Shown here: in pieces, positions 1 to 10,803 of the stretch | How the letters are laid out: each line of letters starts with the position of its first letter | Position numbering within the stretch: position 1 is the first letter of the stretch | Origin: Hevea brasiliensis | Taxonomy: Eukaryota; Streptophyta; Magnoliopsida; Malpighiales; Euphorbiaceae | Reading direction: 5' to 3' | DNA: 64,000 nt | NCBI RefSeq assembly: GCF_030052815.1 | Contig: NC_079496.1 | Location: forward strand, 69,429,652 to 69,493,651 | The notes under the pieces: model-generated | Told to the model about the DNA's origin: nothing | What the model saw: the letters and a program-made list of their open reading frames with translations, nothing else | The model's database searches: none | Translations under genes and position numbers: made by a program

Positions 1-168
1 ACTGTATTTTATTTCTAAAATTTTTACTAAATTTTTCTCATTAATATTTGAGTTAATTATGGTCCCTCACTTAAATTTAATTATTTTTTCGGACGTTCTA
101 GCTGTCCGGACCGACACCAGTCACCGGAACAGTAGGATGTACGGAATTGCTACCGGGAGGATGTTACA
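1..168 (-). mobile_element. 3' LTR end of a family-1 gypsy element (partial)
   Basis: This is the U3 end of a minus-strand LTR, running off the left edge of the window. Read on the minus strand it begins TGTAACATCC at 168 and carries the subterminal block (CTGTTCCGGTGACTGG type) seen in every LTR here. The same 168 bases recur at 4520-4690 with few changes, and in diverged form at the ends of the LTRs finishing at 27503, 35485 and 59408. The polypurine tract lies directly inside it (169-181). It is the downstream LTR of the wrecked element whose gag scrap lies at 345-664. Confidence 0.85.
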
Positions 169-181
169 ACTCTTCCCCTCT
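169..181 (-). other. Polypurine tract
   Basis: On the minus strand this reads AGAGGGGAAGAGTT and abuts the LTR start TGTAACA. The same tract occupies the same place in the elements at 27505-27516 and 59410-59421. It would prime plus-strand DNA synthesis. Confidence 0.8.
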
Positions 182-344
182 AATTTAAATTTCGTCCTCG
201 AAATTTACTGGATGTTTTTTGGTTCTAAGATAATTTCTTTTACCTTTATATTACTCCATCTGTCTACTTCTTTTGTATACATGGTACCATTTAGTCTTTT
301 CAAATCTATCATTATACACTTAGGCATATCATAAAAGAAATATT

Positions 345-664
345 TTACCTCAAATTCACATCTGGGGCTTCTTGCTCCTCTCCGGCTTGGGTGACATTTG
401 GAAGTGGTGTTACTGTTGTACTTGGTCCTTCCACGGCCTCTGTCTGGGTCCGTGGTATATTCCTCTTAGGACAATCTTTCAGACGATGGTCTATGGCCCC
501 ACATCTATAACAGGCTCCAGTCAATCCCCTACATTCACCTTTATGCCACTTGTTACAATGGCCACATTTTCTTGCTAATCCTGGCGCACTCACTATTAGT
601 GTTTCTGGTTGATCTCTCCTGGGTATAGGCTTGGGTCTAGATCTCCTACTTTGATCATATGTCT
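345..664 (-). pseudogene. gag nucleocapsid fragment, Ty3/gypsy
   Basis: A stretch of about 107 codons holds the C-terminal part of a gypsy gag: a basic linker, then CGHCNKWHKGEC followed by a CCHC knuckle, CYRCGAIDHRLKDC, then a Ser/Thr/Pro-rich tail. The zinc knuckles would bind genomic RNA during packaging. The pattern matches the gag of the elements at 24373 and 56257 (CPHCLKWHKGEC, then CLRCGSTEHQLRNC) but is clearly diverged. No protease, RT or integrase lies between it and the LTR end at 168, so nearly all of pol has been deleted. The leftover 182-344 bases show no recognisable domain. It is a dead fragment; the family is secure, the exact limits are not. Confidence 0.75.
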
Positions 665-735
665 GACTTAACTGTTCATTTGGCCATAACTTGGGAATTC
701 TTTCTGATAGAGTTCAGAAAGAAATATATTACCTG

Positions 736-803
736 TGTTCATGAAGAGGAACAGAAGAGGAGTGGTGATCAGCAAAAGAGGAAATTTGGACAGTCTAGTA
801 ATA
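736..803 (+). pseudogene. Tiny gag scrap in the opposite orientation
   Basis: The plus strand reads a short Lys/Arg/Gln-rich stretch (core RSGDQQKRKFGQSS) like the linker before the gag zinc knuckle of the gypsy copies here (SEQTRRDRQQKRGPGQSS in the element at 24373). It lies head to head with the minus-strand gag scrap at 345-664 and runs straight into LTR sequence at about 804. It marks the inversion breakpoint region. Only about 22 codons support it. Confidence 0.45.
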
Positions 804-2159
804 AGAGGCTCCAAATGGAGTGATTCAAAAAAGGAAATTCAACTAGACAAAATAAGGAACAACTTTCATGTTTTACATTTCTTCAAATTCCAACAGTAAC
901 AGTGTCCAATGGAACAGTGAAGTTGACTCACCAAAACTGAAAAATCTGCTCCCTTGGTTTAATGCTTGGAAATGGTATTAACACTTAATGCCAACAAGTT
1001 TTAAACACCAAATGTGGTATGTTGGGAGTGCCAAAGTCAATGTACACATTTTTATTTTAAAAGTCAACATTTTTGTTGACCAATGGGTGAATAGTGACAC
1101 CAAAACCAAAAAATTGGCAATTTTGCCAAAATGACCTAAACTTTGAGAAAGTGACCAAAACTTACAAGTTTTGAATACAAAATGTGGTATGTTGGGAGTA
1201 TTAAAACCAATGTACCTATTGTTTATGCAAAAGTCAACATTTTAGTTGACAATGAAATGAATAGTGACATGAAAACTTGAAATTCAAAAATTGTGAAACT
1301 TAAAAATGCAAAATGCCCTAGTAGGCCTAATGTGATTGGTTTGGATAGTTTGGCATGCCAATAGGGTATTGTTTAGCAGTACTGCGAAACGAAAGGCTTT
1401 ATGCCCGTATTCATGGCTTTTATGCCCGATTATGTGATATCATGGCTTTTTAGCCATACTGACTGCATACATGGTTGACGTTCTGCGTCCCATGGTATGA
1501 CGGCCCGAGGCCCCGCGGTGTCCAGTGCCAACGACCCGTTATCCAGTCCAGTCGTCTAGTATAGGTTACTTGGGCAGTCAATTAAAGTATTATTCAATTC
1601 AGGCAGCTAAGTTAAGTTAAGTATAATGAAAATCCAGTACAATTAAATTAAGTATTGAATGAATAAGCAAAAGAGATTAGCAAAAGAAACATAACAAAAA
1701 TATAAATTGCAGAACCGTACAGACTTGAAATACAATACAGATAGAATAAATTATATACCTGTTAGTATTACTGAAAAGTTATAAACTAAGCACTTCCAAA
1801 GAGGAACAAACTAGTATATAAGATCGTTGATACTAGAAATACCATACCAAATTAAATTGATTCTTATTTGCATATTATTTCTTTCTATTTTATTATTTGC
1901 ACCACTAAGCTTTATGCTTAGCGCGTCGCTTTTGCAACGCGTAGGTACTGAAGATTGGACAGAGGGCCCAGTAGACCACAGATTCGGTAAGGCAGTTCAC
2001 AGTTCTGCATAGTGTCTGTGTCACCTCACTGTCTGCAGTGCATTGGTAGGACGCTAGATGTCATTTTGGTATTTTGTAATTGATTTTATTTTCTCATATG
2101 TATTGGAAACTTATGTAATGTATTTTCATATTCATGTAAATAATGAAAAGTGTGGTTGT
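804..2159 (+). mobile_element. Inverted LTR fragment, family 1
   Basis: This is family-1 LTR sequence in plus orientation, truncated at both ends. Landmarks run in reverse of the minus-strand LTRs: the GGTTTGGATAGTTTGGCATG segment at 1338, the GCCCAAGTAACC block as its complement near 1565, the CTAAGC stem-loop at 1904, and the CTGTGTCACCTCAC segment near 2017. At 2159/2160 it joins a minus-oriented LTR fragment of the same family. The first 776 bp pair with that neighbour. Confidence 0.75.
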
Positions 2160-2992
2160 AATTGACTGCCCAAGTAACCTATACTGAACGATCGGATCGA
2201 TAACGGTCGTTGCACCGACACCGCATGCCTCGCCGTCATACCATGGGACGCAGAACGTCAACCATGTATGCAGTCAGTATGGCTAAAAAGCCATGATATC
2301 ACATAATCGGGCATAAAAGCCATGCATACGGGCATAAAAGCCATGAATACGGGCATAAAGCCATGAATACGGGCATAAAAGCCATGAATACAGGCATAAA
2401 GCCTTTCGTTTCGCAGTACTGCTAAACAATACCCTATTGGCATGCCAAACTATCCAAACCAATCACATTAGGCCTACTAGGGCATTTTGCATTTTTAAGT
2501 TTCACAATTTTTGAATTTCAAGTTTTCATGTCACTATTCATTTCATTAGTCAACTAAAATGTTGACTTTTGCATAAACAATAGGTACATTGGTTTTAATA
2601 CTCCCAACATACCACATTTTGTATTCAAAACTTGTTAGTTTTGGTCACTTTCTCAAAGTTTAGGCCATTTTGGCAAAATTGCCAATTTTTTGGTTTTGGT
2701 GTCACTATTCACCTCATTAGTCAACAAAAATGTTGACTTTTAAAATAAAAATGTGTACATTGACTTTGGCACTCCCAACATACCACATTTGGTGTTTAAA
2801 ACTTGTTGGCATTAAGTGTTAATACCATTTCCAAGCATTAAACCAAAGGAGCAGATTTTTCAGTTTTGGTGAGTCAACTTCACTGTTCCATTGGACACTG
2901 TTACTGTTGTAATTTGAAGAAATGTAAAACATGAAAGTTGTTCCTTATTTTGTCTAGTTGAATTTCCTTTTTGAATCACTCCATTTGGAGTT
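808..2992. repeat. Long inverted repeat (arms 808-1583 and 2160-2992)
   Basis: The right arm is the reverse complement of the left arm with few mismatches; for example TACCACATTT at 2600-2609 and 2779-2788 answers AAATGTGGTA at 1010-1019 and 1180-1189. Arm lengths differ (776 and 833 bp), largely because a 21-bp motif has more copies on the right. The 576-bp spacer (1584-2159) is LTR sequence present only in the left copy. A read-through transcript could fold into a long hairpin. Confidence 0.85.
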
Positions 2993-4690
2993 TTGTAGCT
3001 CCAGATATGGCTCAAAAACCCAAGCTGTCCGGATATGCATTCTGCAGAAATTTACCATATCTACAGTGCATGAACAGTGACTTGAGTCACTTGGTTGAAT
3101 GGGTTCTGGCCATAATTTGGGATAGATTCCTTCATGAAAGTTGTTTGTCTATGTCTTAACTTGTTGCTGTAAAAATGTCAGGCCAATTGACCAAATCTAC
3201 AGTGAGTTATGGCCAAATGAACAGTTGGTCAATTCTGCAGAGGCAGTTTCAGGGTATCCGGATTGGGGCCAAGTTTTGGTCCTCTTGCTTTGGTCTTTTG
3301 GGCATGGTTTCTTCAGAAAAAATGTGCCATTATAAGCCTAGTTTTATGTCCAATTGGCCAAACACCAATTGGACTAGAACAGCCCAAGTTATGGCAGTGC
3401 AAAGGGACTGAATTTTGGTCCCTATCTTTGTCCTAGGCGCTTGCAACCTCACTTTGCAATCTCATTTTTTAGTCCATTTGTTGGTCAATCTACCTAAAAT
3501 GGTCACTAATTGACCATTAAAATGTTATCTAATCAATTCATAATCCAAGTCCACACTTTACTGCCAAAACCCTAGCTCAAATTCAAGATTTTGTACAAGT
3601 TACCCTAGTTGACTAACTAACTCATTTCCTTATGCTTATATACTTTATTCATGATTTCTAATTCATTCCAAGTCCATTCAAAAACACTCAATCCTATTTC
3701 TCCCTAGGGCAGCCAAAATTTATGGAGTACATATACATAAATTTCATCCACTTAATTTACAAATTCTTGCTAAATTCAAGTTCCTATGCATGAAATTAAA
3801 GAGTTTTTGATATATAGTGCACTAACCTCTTGTAGCTTAAATCCAAGCCAACCCAAAACTTCAATTTCTTCTCCTCTTTTAGCTCCCAAAATATTAAGCA
3901 AGGTTCTAGGGTAAAATTTAGTGTTGGGAACTCAAAGAAATATGGTGGGAGTTTAGGGTTTCATGAGCTTGCCAAGCTCATCAATGGAGGGAGATGGGAA
4001 GAGTCACGTTTTGGGGAAGAAGAAGAAGAAGAATGGCTGCTGTAATTTGTGTTATTTTGGTCTTCATTTTTGTCTTTTAATAGTTTAGTCAAATGGTAGC
4101 TTATTTGTGATTGGTCACAATTTGTAAATGACATCATCAAGATGTCATAATTGAGCTTTTTCTTCATTTTCTTTCCTTTCCTCCACTAATCATTTTCAAT
4201 TTGATTTCTAGTAATGTTTATTCATATTTTATGTTATATTAATTATTTACTCAACTGGACAAGTCGGCCAAAAATCACCTCGGAAAGCGAAATGACCAAA
4301 ATGCCCTTCGTTTGGCTTAACGTGTCAAAATTGGTCAGATCTGATTGAAAAATTTTTCTAAATATTTTCTTGGCATTCTAATGCCATAGGAACCTCAATA
4401 ACCCTTCTCCGGAGTCCCAAAAATTATTTTATGATTTTTCCCCCGGGTCTAGGGCTCCTCGTTGTGAGAACCGCAACTTACCTTTGGTTACCCATCGCTT
4501 GGGCACCGGCTCTTTTAACTTAACTGTATTTTATTTCTAAAATTTTTACTAAATTTTTCTCATTAATATTTGAGTTAATTATGGTCCCTCACTTAAATTT
4601 AATTATTTTTCCGGACGTTCTAGCTGTCCGGACCGACACCGGTCACCGAAACAGTAGGATGTACGGAATTGCTACCGGGAGGATGTTACA
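2160..4690 (-). mobile_element. LTR fragment, family 1 (5'-truncated in + coordinates)
   Basis: This is homologous to 25158-27503 of the intact LTR of element D and ends with the LTR terminus GGATGTTACA at 4690. It lacks the first 700 or so bases that the complete LTRs have. It contains the U3 palindrome TGACATCA...GATGTCA at 4129-4147 and a GAA run at 4017-4034. No PBS lies beside it, so it is not a normal 5' LTR; it is one half of the rearranged inverted-LTR structure. Confidence 0.8.
2309..2403. repeat. 21-bp tandem repeat, about 4.5 units
   Basis: Units of the form GGGCATAAAAGCCATGAATAC follow each other, one of them 20 bp long. The mirror position in the left arm (1397-1430) holds under two units. 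Element D's LTR has related but degenerate text (AATGGCTAAAAGCCATAAAATC) at 25333. The array expanded in one arm only, or contracted in the other. Confidence 0.8.
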
Positions 4691-5729
4691 AGAACCAAGT
4701 CAAATAGCTTGCACAAGTTTGGGTATCAAAACTGCCAAAACAAAAAGTGACATAAAATAGATCAAATTTTGCACTAAAGGTGCAATCTGTCCAGCTTTAG
4801 TAAATTGACCATATCTTGATCTATATAACTCAGAATGACCTGAAATTTTGCCAAGAGTTCAATAATATATAGAGCTACAACTCTTATGAAGACACCAAAG
4901 CCCAAAAATGGCCAAAACCAAGTCAAATATCTTACACAAGTTCGGGTACCAAAACTGCCAGAACTAAAAGTGACTTAAAATAGACCAAATTTTGCACTAC
5001 AGGTGCAATCTGTCTAGCTTTAATAAATTGACCATATCTCGGTCTATACAACTCAGAATGACCTGAAATTTTGCCAAGAGTTCAGTAAGACATAGAGCTA
5101 CAACTCTTATGAAGACACCAAAGCCCAGAAATGGCCAGAACCAGGTCAAATAGCTTGCACAAGTTCAGGTGCCAAAACTGCCAAAACTAAAAGTGACCTA
5201 AAATAGACCAAATTTTGCACTAAAAGTGCAATCTTTCTAGTTTTAGTAAATTGACCATATCTTGGTCTATACAACTCAGAATGACCTAAAATTTTGCCAA
5301 GAGTGCAATAAGACATAGAGTTACAATTTTGCTTCTTTGACCAGAAGCTAAAAACCAAAAGAAATAGGACTTTAAGCTAGACCAATCTAGCACACAAAAA
5401 TTGAGAATTTGACATTTACATACAATGATGCTTGAAGCAATTTGGCAATGAATGCTAACTTGTAAAAATGGTAAATTACATTATATTGACAGCATATTGA
5501 ATTATAAATTGTGACAAGTTGATACTAGAATCAAGTTATGCATGATGTATGAAAAGGTCAACATTTCATAGTCCAGTGAATTGTATAATGACTAGTAAAC
5601 CCTAAAAATAAATATTTAATCTTGTAATATGCCCTAGTTTGCCTAGTTGAGTAGTTTGGATAGGTTGGTATGCCAATAGGATTCTGACAACTGTTCTGTA
5701 AATGGCTTCATGCCATACCGTGTTTTTAC
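4691..5729 (+). repeat. LTR-like debris between two elements
   Basis: No gene is visible. The text matches the interior of gypsy LTRs in plus orientation: repeated TTGACCATATCTTGGTCTA units, then GCCCTAGTTTGCC...GGTTGGTATGCCAATAG at 5630-5678, which parallels 1315-1360. Both ends are cut, by the LTR terminus at 4690 and by the insertion of element A at 5730. I read it as the interior of an older LTR. Confidence 0.6.
4694..5331. repeat. 223-bp tandem repeat, 2.9 copies
   Basis: Units start at 4694, 4917 and 5140, each opening ACCAAGTCAAATA or a close variant (ACCAGGTCAAATA in the third). They continue through CAAATTTTGCACTA, AACTCAGAATGACCT and GACATAGAGCTACAACTCTT. Units one and two are full, the third is cut near 5331. 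Diverged single copies of the unit recur inside the LTRs (about 7440-7740, 20620-20720 and 49494-50440). Confidence 0.9.
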
Positions 5730-8700
5730 TGTAACACCCCTATGTTCGGTAGTGCGTTCTACTGTTCCGGTGACCAGTGTTGTCCGGATAGCTAGGATGC
5801 CTAGAACTACACTTCGTTATGAGTGAGGAGACATAAAATAATGAAATACAAGAAAAGAAAATACAAGAAAAACAAAGGAAAAATAATAGCAAAGAAAGGT
5901 AACCAAGTTAAGCGAGCCGAGGACCCTAGCGATGGGTGACCGCACCGGGAAGTCACGGCGTGGACCGTTGACTAGCCCTGGACTACGGGGAATCCTGGAA
6001 AATATTTTTAGGACTTAAAGAGACCCCTATTGAAGTATAAATATCATTAGAAATATAAAAAAAAAATTAAATAATTAGTACAAAGAAAAGTGAGAAATCG
6101 AAAAATAGACAAAACTCGGTGTTACTGAAAAATCGAGAATGCAACCCGAACAGGGGCATTATGGTCATTTGACATCCCGAATTGTCTTTTGACCAAAATA
6201 TCCATTAAAAATAAATAATATTACACTTAGAAAATAAAATGAAAAATTAGTTTAGTGGTACCTAATGCAAATAGCCAAAAGTGGAGTGAAAATTGTGTAA
6301 TTAGCACTTTAAGCTTATTATATGATTAATTTGAGTAAGTGGACCACTAAGAATTATAATATGGATTAAATTTAATCATAAGTGGGCAGATTACTCCCAC
6401 TCAAACATCATCTTCTTCAATTGTTCACCCATGCCGAAATGAAGGAGTGAGAAGCTCCCATGGCCGCCCACCTTCAAAGCTTAGTAATCCCATGATCAAG
6501 CCTCCTTTTCCCACACCTAGCTTCATTAAGTTTTATCTCCACATCATAAGGAAGAATTTGATACCAAAATCAAGAAGTTTAGTGAAGGTTTAGCAAGTCC
6601 CAACAATAGGTAAGTTTGAGATTTTGAATATTGCTTTGTTAAACTTTGTATACATGTTATGGGTGTGTGCTTTATGAAGGAATTTTTAAGTTTTGAGAAG
6701 TTCTTGATATATCCAGTTTGGACAGCCATGGAGTTGTATATTTGATGATTTATTCTTACATTTATTTGATGGGAAATTATGTTGAGTAGGGTGATTAATG
6801 TCCTAGTAAGTTAATTCCATGTATATATGTGGTGATTGTGCAATTGGGATGGAAGTTGACGAATTGTGGGACACTTTGGCATTGTGGAGCATTTCAGCAG
6901 CTTTGGGACTCCTTAATGAATGTTTGAATTCATGGAGATATTGGATAAATTGTGATATTGAGGATTGATGAATATATATGTAAATTGGTTGTGTAAAGTG
7001 TATGTAAGAATTAGAAATGTTTATGTGTATATGTGGTTGTATTTGGACTTTATGAATTAGAGTTTTATTTGGTGTATTAAGGATGTTTGTATTCTGCCCA
7101 AAATAATTTTAATGTGAAGTGGTAAATGGTTTTGGTAATGTACCAAAACAGAATGGGGTTGAGAGGTGGATTTGTAGCAAGGTAAATGTGTAATGAATAG
7201 ATGTTTAAGCAATGTAATTAAGGGCAGTGTGCATTTTAACCTATAAAACTAAATGTGTAACTCCAATTGGTATGAGACCAATTGGAGGTGAAACTAGGCA
7301 CAAAATGCGCCAACTTTCATTGAGAAAGCATACCAAAATTCTGCTTGTGAGGTAGCTTGAAAAATGACCAAATCCGGATTAAGTGCAAGTGAGGCCTGAA
7401 AACTGACCATTTGGGCAGCAGTTAGTATTTAGGCCATAACTCACTCAAAACAGGTCCAATTGACCTGAAATTTTAACCATGAATATTCAAGACCCATACC
7501 TACAAGTCTTATGAAGACACCAAAGCCCAGAAATGACAATAAGCAAGTCAAACAGCTTGCACAAGTTCGGGTCCAAAAACTGGCCGAACCAAAGTTGACC
7601 AAATTTGACCTAAAATGACCTAATTTGATGCCATTTGACCAGCAATAGTAAAATGACCATAACTTGGTCTACATAACTCAGAATGACCTAAAATTTTGCC
7701 CCGCGTTCCATAAGACATAGATCTACAAGTTTGTAGTTTTGACCAAAACCCAAAAACCAAGGGAACTAGGTCTTCCGGCTAGGTCAAACTAGTATCCCAA
7801 AATCCAGCAAGTTGCAATAAAATGTACTAAACAAGGAAATGAAATTGGTAACATGTACCAACCCTAAAAGACTATCGAATGTGACATATTAGTGACACTA
7901 AAACCTAATTTACCTAGAACGCATCGAGGGTTGATATATTAGGTGATTAAGCAAATAATAGCTTTCAGTGAATTACTTATCAAGCATTATCGATAGAGAC
8001 AGTTTAATTTAGTACTGAAACACTTCAAATTGTGTTTCTCAGTTAGTAAAGACTCAGGGAAAGGGAAGGAAACACTGAGTCCAGACCAGGAGACAATTAT
8101 CAGAGGTTTGTGCACAACAACTATTTCTTTTGAATTTTTCAATTGAAATGAATTGTGACCATTTGTACATTATTGTTTTAAATTGTGGAAACGTGTTGAA
8201 TGGATAATTATTGCTTGAAAAGCATTGTAAATGGTTTGAAACTGTGTAAAATTGTTTGAATGATATTGATGGATACTTATTGATTGAAAAGCATTGGAAA
8301 TGGTTTGAAACCACAGCTATCATGTATATTGATTGTATTCCTTGCTAGCTTGTCTAGTGGGACAAATTGAATTCCCTCTCTGGCTGAAGTGTTGAGGTGT
8401 GTGCCTGTTGAGGATGAATTGGATGAGTACTCATATTTTTGCTAGCTAGCTATGTTATTCCTCATTAGTCATCGACTTTTGGGACGAATTGAATACCTCA
8501 TTAGCCATCGGCTTTTGGGACGAATTGAACTTTGGGACATGATTAAGCTGTGTGTGATTTATTGATTTGTATTATGAGATTGTGAAATGGAGTTAAATCC
8601 TTATTGACATTTACTGTCTTTTGAAGTTAACTATGTTTTGTTCTCTGAGATTTATTGTGATATTGTGTTAAATTCCTTCTGACACTCATTGTCTTGAATT

Positions 8701-9380
8701 TAACTATGATTTTACATATCCATCATTTAAATGATTTATGAATTGTGATTTAAGTTGTATTTGGTTAATGTTGTGCACTCGAGACATTGTCTCGTGATAG
8801 CTTTATTGTCGCCGCAGTAGACAGCAGCAGTGGCAAAGAAACTAGGCTGCTAGTATCTCCAGCGAGAGATTACCGGGTATAATGAGTATACCAACATTTT
8901 GCATTTTATACTGTAATGTATGACCACTGTATGTACATATTGTTTTTGGTTTTGAGCAGTTGTAAATTCAAATTGTACATTGAAGTTGTAAAATAATTAT
9001 GAGTTATTTTGGCTTGTAAAAGTTGTATTATATTTCTCTTATCTCAGTCTTTGAAAAATCACTGTGGATTTGAGTTGAGATTGGAAATCTATTGAAGTGC
9101 TTTTTACAGGTTTTCTGAAGAACTGTTTTATCCAAAATACAGATGGCACTCTGCCAAAATTTTTACAGAAATTCCAAATAATTCAAATGTGTTAGTTCTA
9201 TCACTTCAGTTCACAAAAGTTTTTAACACCTGTAAATAGTGCTCACCACTGTAAAAGAAGTAAGAAAAGTTTTTAAAATCCCTTGTAGTGTATTTAATGG
9301 GTTATCAGTAGACGGAGTTGGTAATTCATTAGGTATACTACGGGATCATGTCATGCCTTACAGAGGGGTAGGGTGTGACA
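5730..9380 (+). mobile_element. 5' LTR of gypsy element A (family 2), 3651 bp
   Basis: The LTR starts TGTAACACCCCTATG and ends GGGTGTGACA, with the TG...CA termini and near-complementary ends typical of gypsy LTRs. It is followed after eight bases by a PBS. The subterminal block ACTGTTCCGGTGACC lies at 5761. A stem-loop (CGAGAC/GTCTCG) follows TGTGCACT at 8780-8794. I see no credible ORF inside. Flanking bases are TTTAC on the left; the matching right-hand duplication is lost because the 3' end of A is missing. The LTR probably holds promoter, start and poly(A) signals, but I cannot place them exactly. Confidence 0.9.
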
Positions 9381-9388
9381 TGTTTTGG

Positions 9389-9400
9389 TGGTATCAGAGC
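9389..9400 (+). other. Primer-binding site (initiator tRNA-Met), element A
   Basis: TGGTATCAGAGC lies eight bases inside the LTR end. It is complementary to the 3' end of plant initiator tRNA-Met, the usual primer for chromovirus gypsy elements. Confidence 0.93.
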
Positions 9401-9570
9401 AAAGTTTTTAAATTCTGTCTTCACCTGTTACTTGAATATTCTTTCTTCATAGTACAACTGCTCAATATCATTGTTTGATACATACAGTTCATTACATTAT
9501 AAATATGCACTAATGAGAGGAAATCTCCTTGTGTTATTTGTTCAGGAGATCTAAAATCCTCGCATTGACT

Positions 9571-10803
9571 ATGGAAGAGGGTGATCGTTCAGTCGATCAA
9601 TCTATTGAGGCTGAGGTGCAAGGGGATGCCCCAGGCCTACAAAACGTCAGTGGTTCAGCAGCACCAGCCCCTGCAGTACCGCAGTTTCCTGCTCAGTTCG
9701 CTCAGCAGATGGCTGCAATGTTCTAACAAATGGCTGGTAATGTGCCTACTCAAGTCCCAATACAGACACCAGTGGTACAACCACCATCTCCTACTAGGCA
9801 GTATGACAAATTGATGAAGTATGGGGCTACAGAGTTTAAGGGGACAGTAGATCCTCTAGAAGCTGAACAATGGTTAGAAAGGATGGATAGGGTATTCAAG
9901 AAACTGCATTGCACAGAGGAGCTCAGATTTGAATACTCAGTATCTTTGCTACAGGGGGATGCTTATGACTGGTGGAAAACCATTCCCCACAGTCTAGTAG
10001 AACCTGCAGTGCTAACATGGAATGACTTTCTCAGGGAATTCAGGCAAAAGTATGTCCCTGATGCTTATGTAGACCAGAAGCTACAAGAGTTCCTAAGTCT
10101 GAAACAGGGGGGCAGATCAGTGGCTGAGTATGAAAGAGAATTTTCCCGCCTGAGCCATTATGCAGTAAGTTTACTTTCTACCAGCAGGGAGAGATGCAAG
10201 AGGTTTGAAACTGGCTTGAAGCCCAGTATCAGATTACAAGTAGTCGGCTTCAAACACACTAACTTCTCTGAACTTGTTTCTCAAGCCCTAGAGTTGGAAA
10301 GAATTGAGTCTGAAGCTGCTCCTGAGAAAAAGAAATCAGAGAAGACAGAGAAAGAGGGAAAATCTGTAGAACAGAGTTCCAGTGGTCCTACTGGAAAGAG
10401 AAAGAATCATGGGGGACATGGCAGAGGTGGCAAGAAATCTGGTAGGGGAAGATATTCAGGACAGAAGCCTCCCCTATTTGGTCAGCAGAGTACTAGAGGT
10501 TCTTACCCTCCCCGCCAATGTGAAACATATGGAAGAAATCATGGTGGGATATGCTACAAGGCTATTGGAGCCTATTATAACTGTGGAGACACCGGACACT
10601 TTTCCAAGGACTGCACCAGTAGTCGTAGAGTTGGACCACCTTCTACTACTGCAGAAGGGTCAGTTCAGAGCCCTGTCACCAGAAGCTCACAACCACCTAG
10701 CAGAGGTAGAGGCAGGGGTAGAGGTAGCCCAGCAGGCAGCCAAGGCACAGTGAAACAATCAGAGCAAGACAGTGCTCCAGTCAGAATGTATGCAATGAGA
10801 TAG
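9571..10803 (+). pseudogene. gag: gag of gypsy element A
   Basis: This gives the capsid/nucleocapsid part of a Ty3/gypsy polyprotein. The start is the ATG of MEEGDRSVDQS at 9571, matched by MEEGNRSVEQS in element B. The retrotransposon gag domain lies at about residues 85-250 (EAEQWLERMDRVFKKLHC, then GDAYDWWKTI). A basic Lys/Gly/Arg-rich segment and one CCHC knuckle, CGDTGHFSKDC preceded by YN, lie near residue 345. TAA at 9724-9726 interrupts the N-terminus, and TAG at 10801-10803 closes the reading frame just before protease. The frame continues unbroken into pol, so gag and pol were a single frame. Both stops sit where related copies keep Gln, consistent with C-to-T decay. Gag packages the element RNA into cytoplasmic virus-like particles. 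Confidence 0.88.

Noticed and set aside
2309..2403. CRISPR-like array
   Set aside because: The repeats are contiguous with no spacers, and the DNA is from a eukaryote.
2258..2443. Minus-strand ORF with a repeated Cys-Ile-His-Gly-Phe pattern
   Set aside because: It is the translation of the 21-bp tandem repeat in an LTR; there is no start context or homologue that I recognise.
9389..9400. tRNA-Met genes at the TGGTATCAGAGC sites
   Set aside because: Only the 12-base complement of the tRNA 3' end is present, just inside LTR ends; no cloverleaf surrounds it.
10382..10753. A 123-codon ORF inside A gag in another frame
   Set aside because: It is a frame shadow of the gag basic region; the gag frame has the zinc knuckle and matches B.
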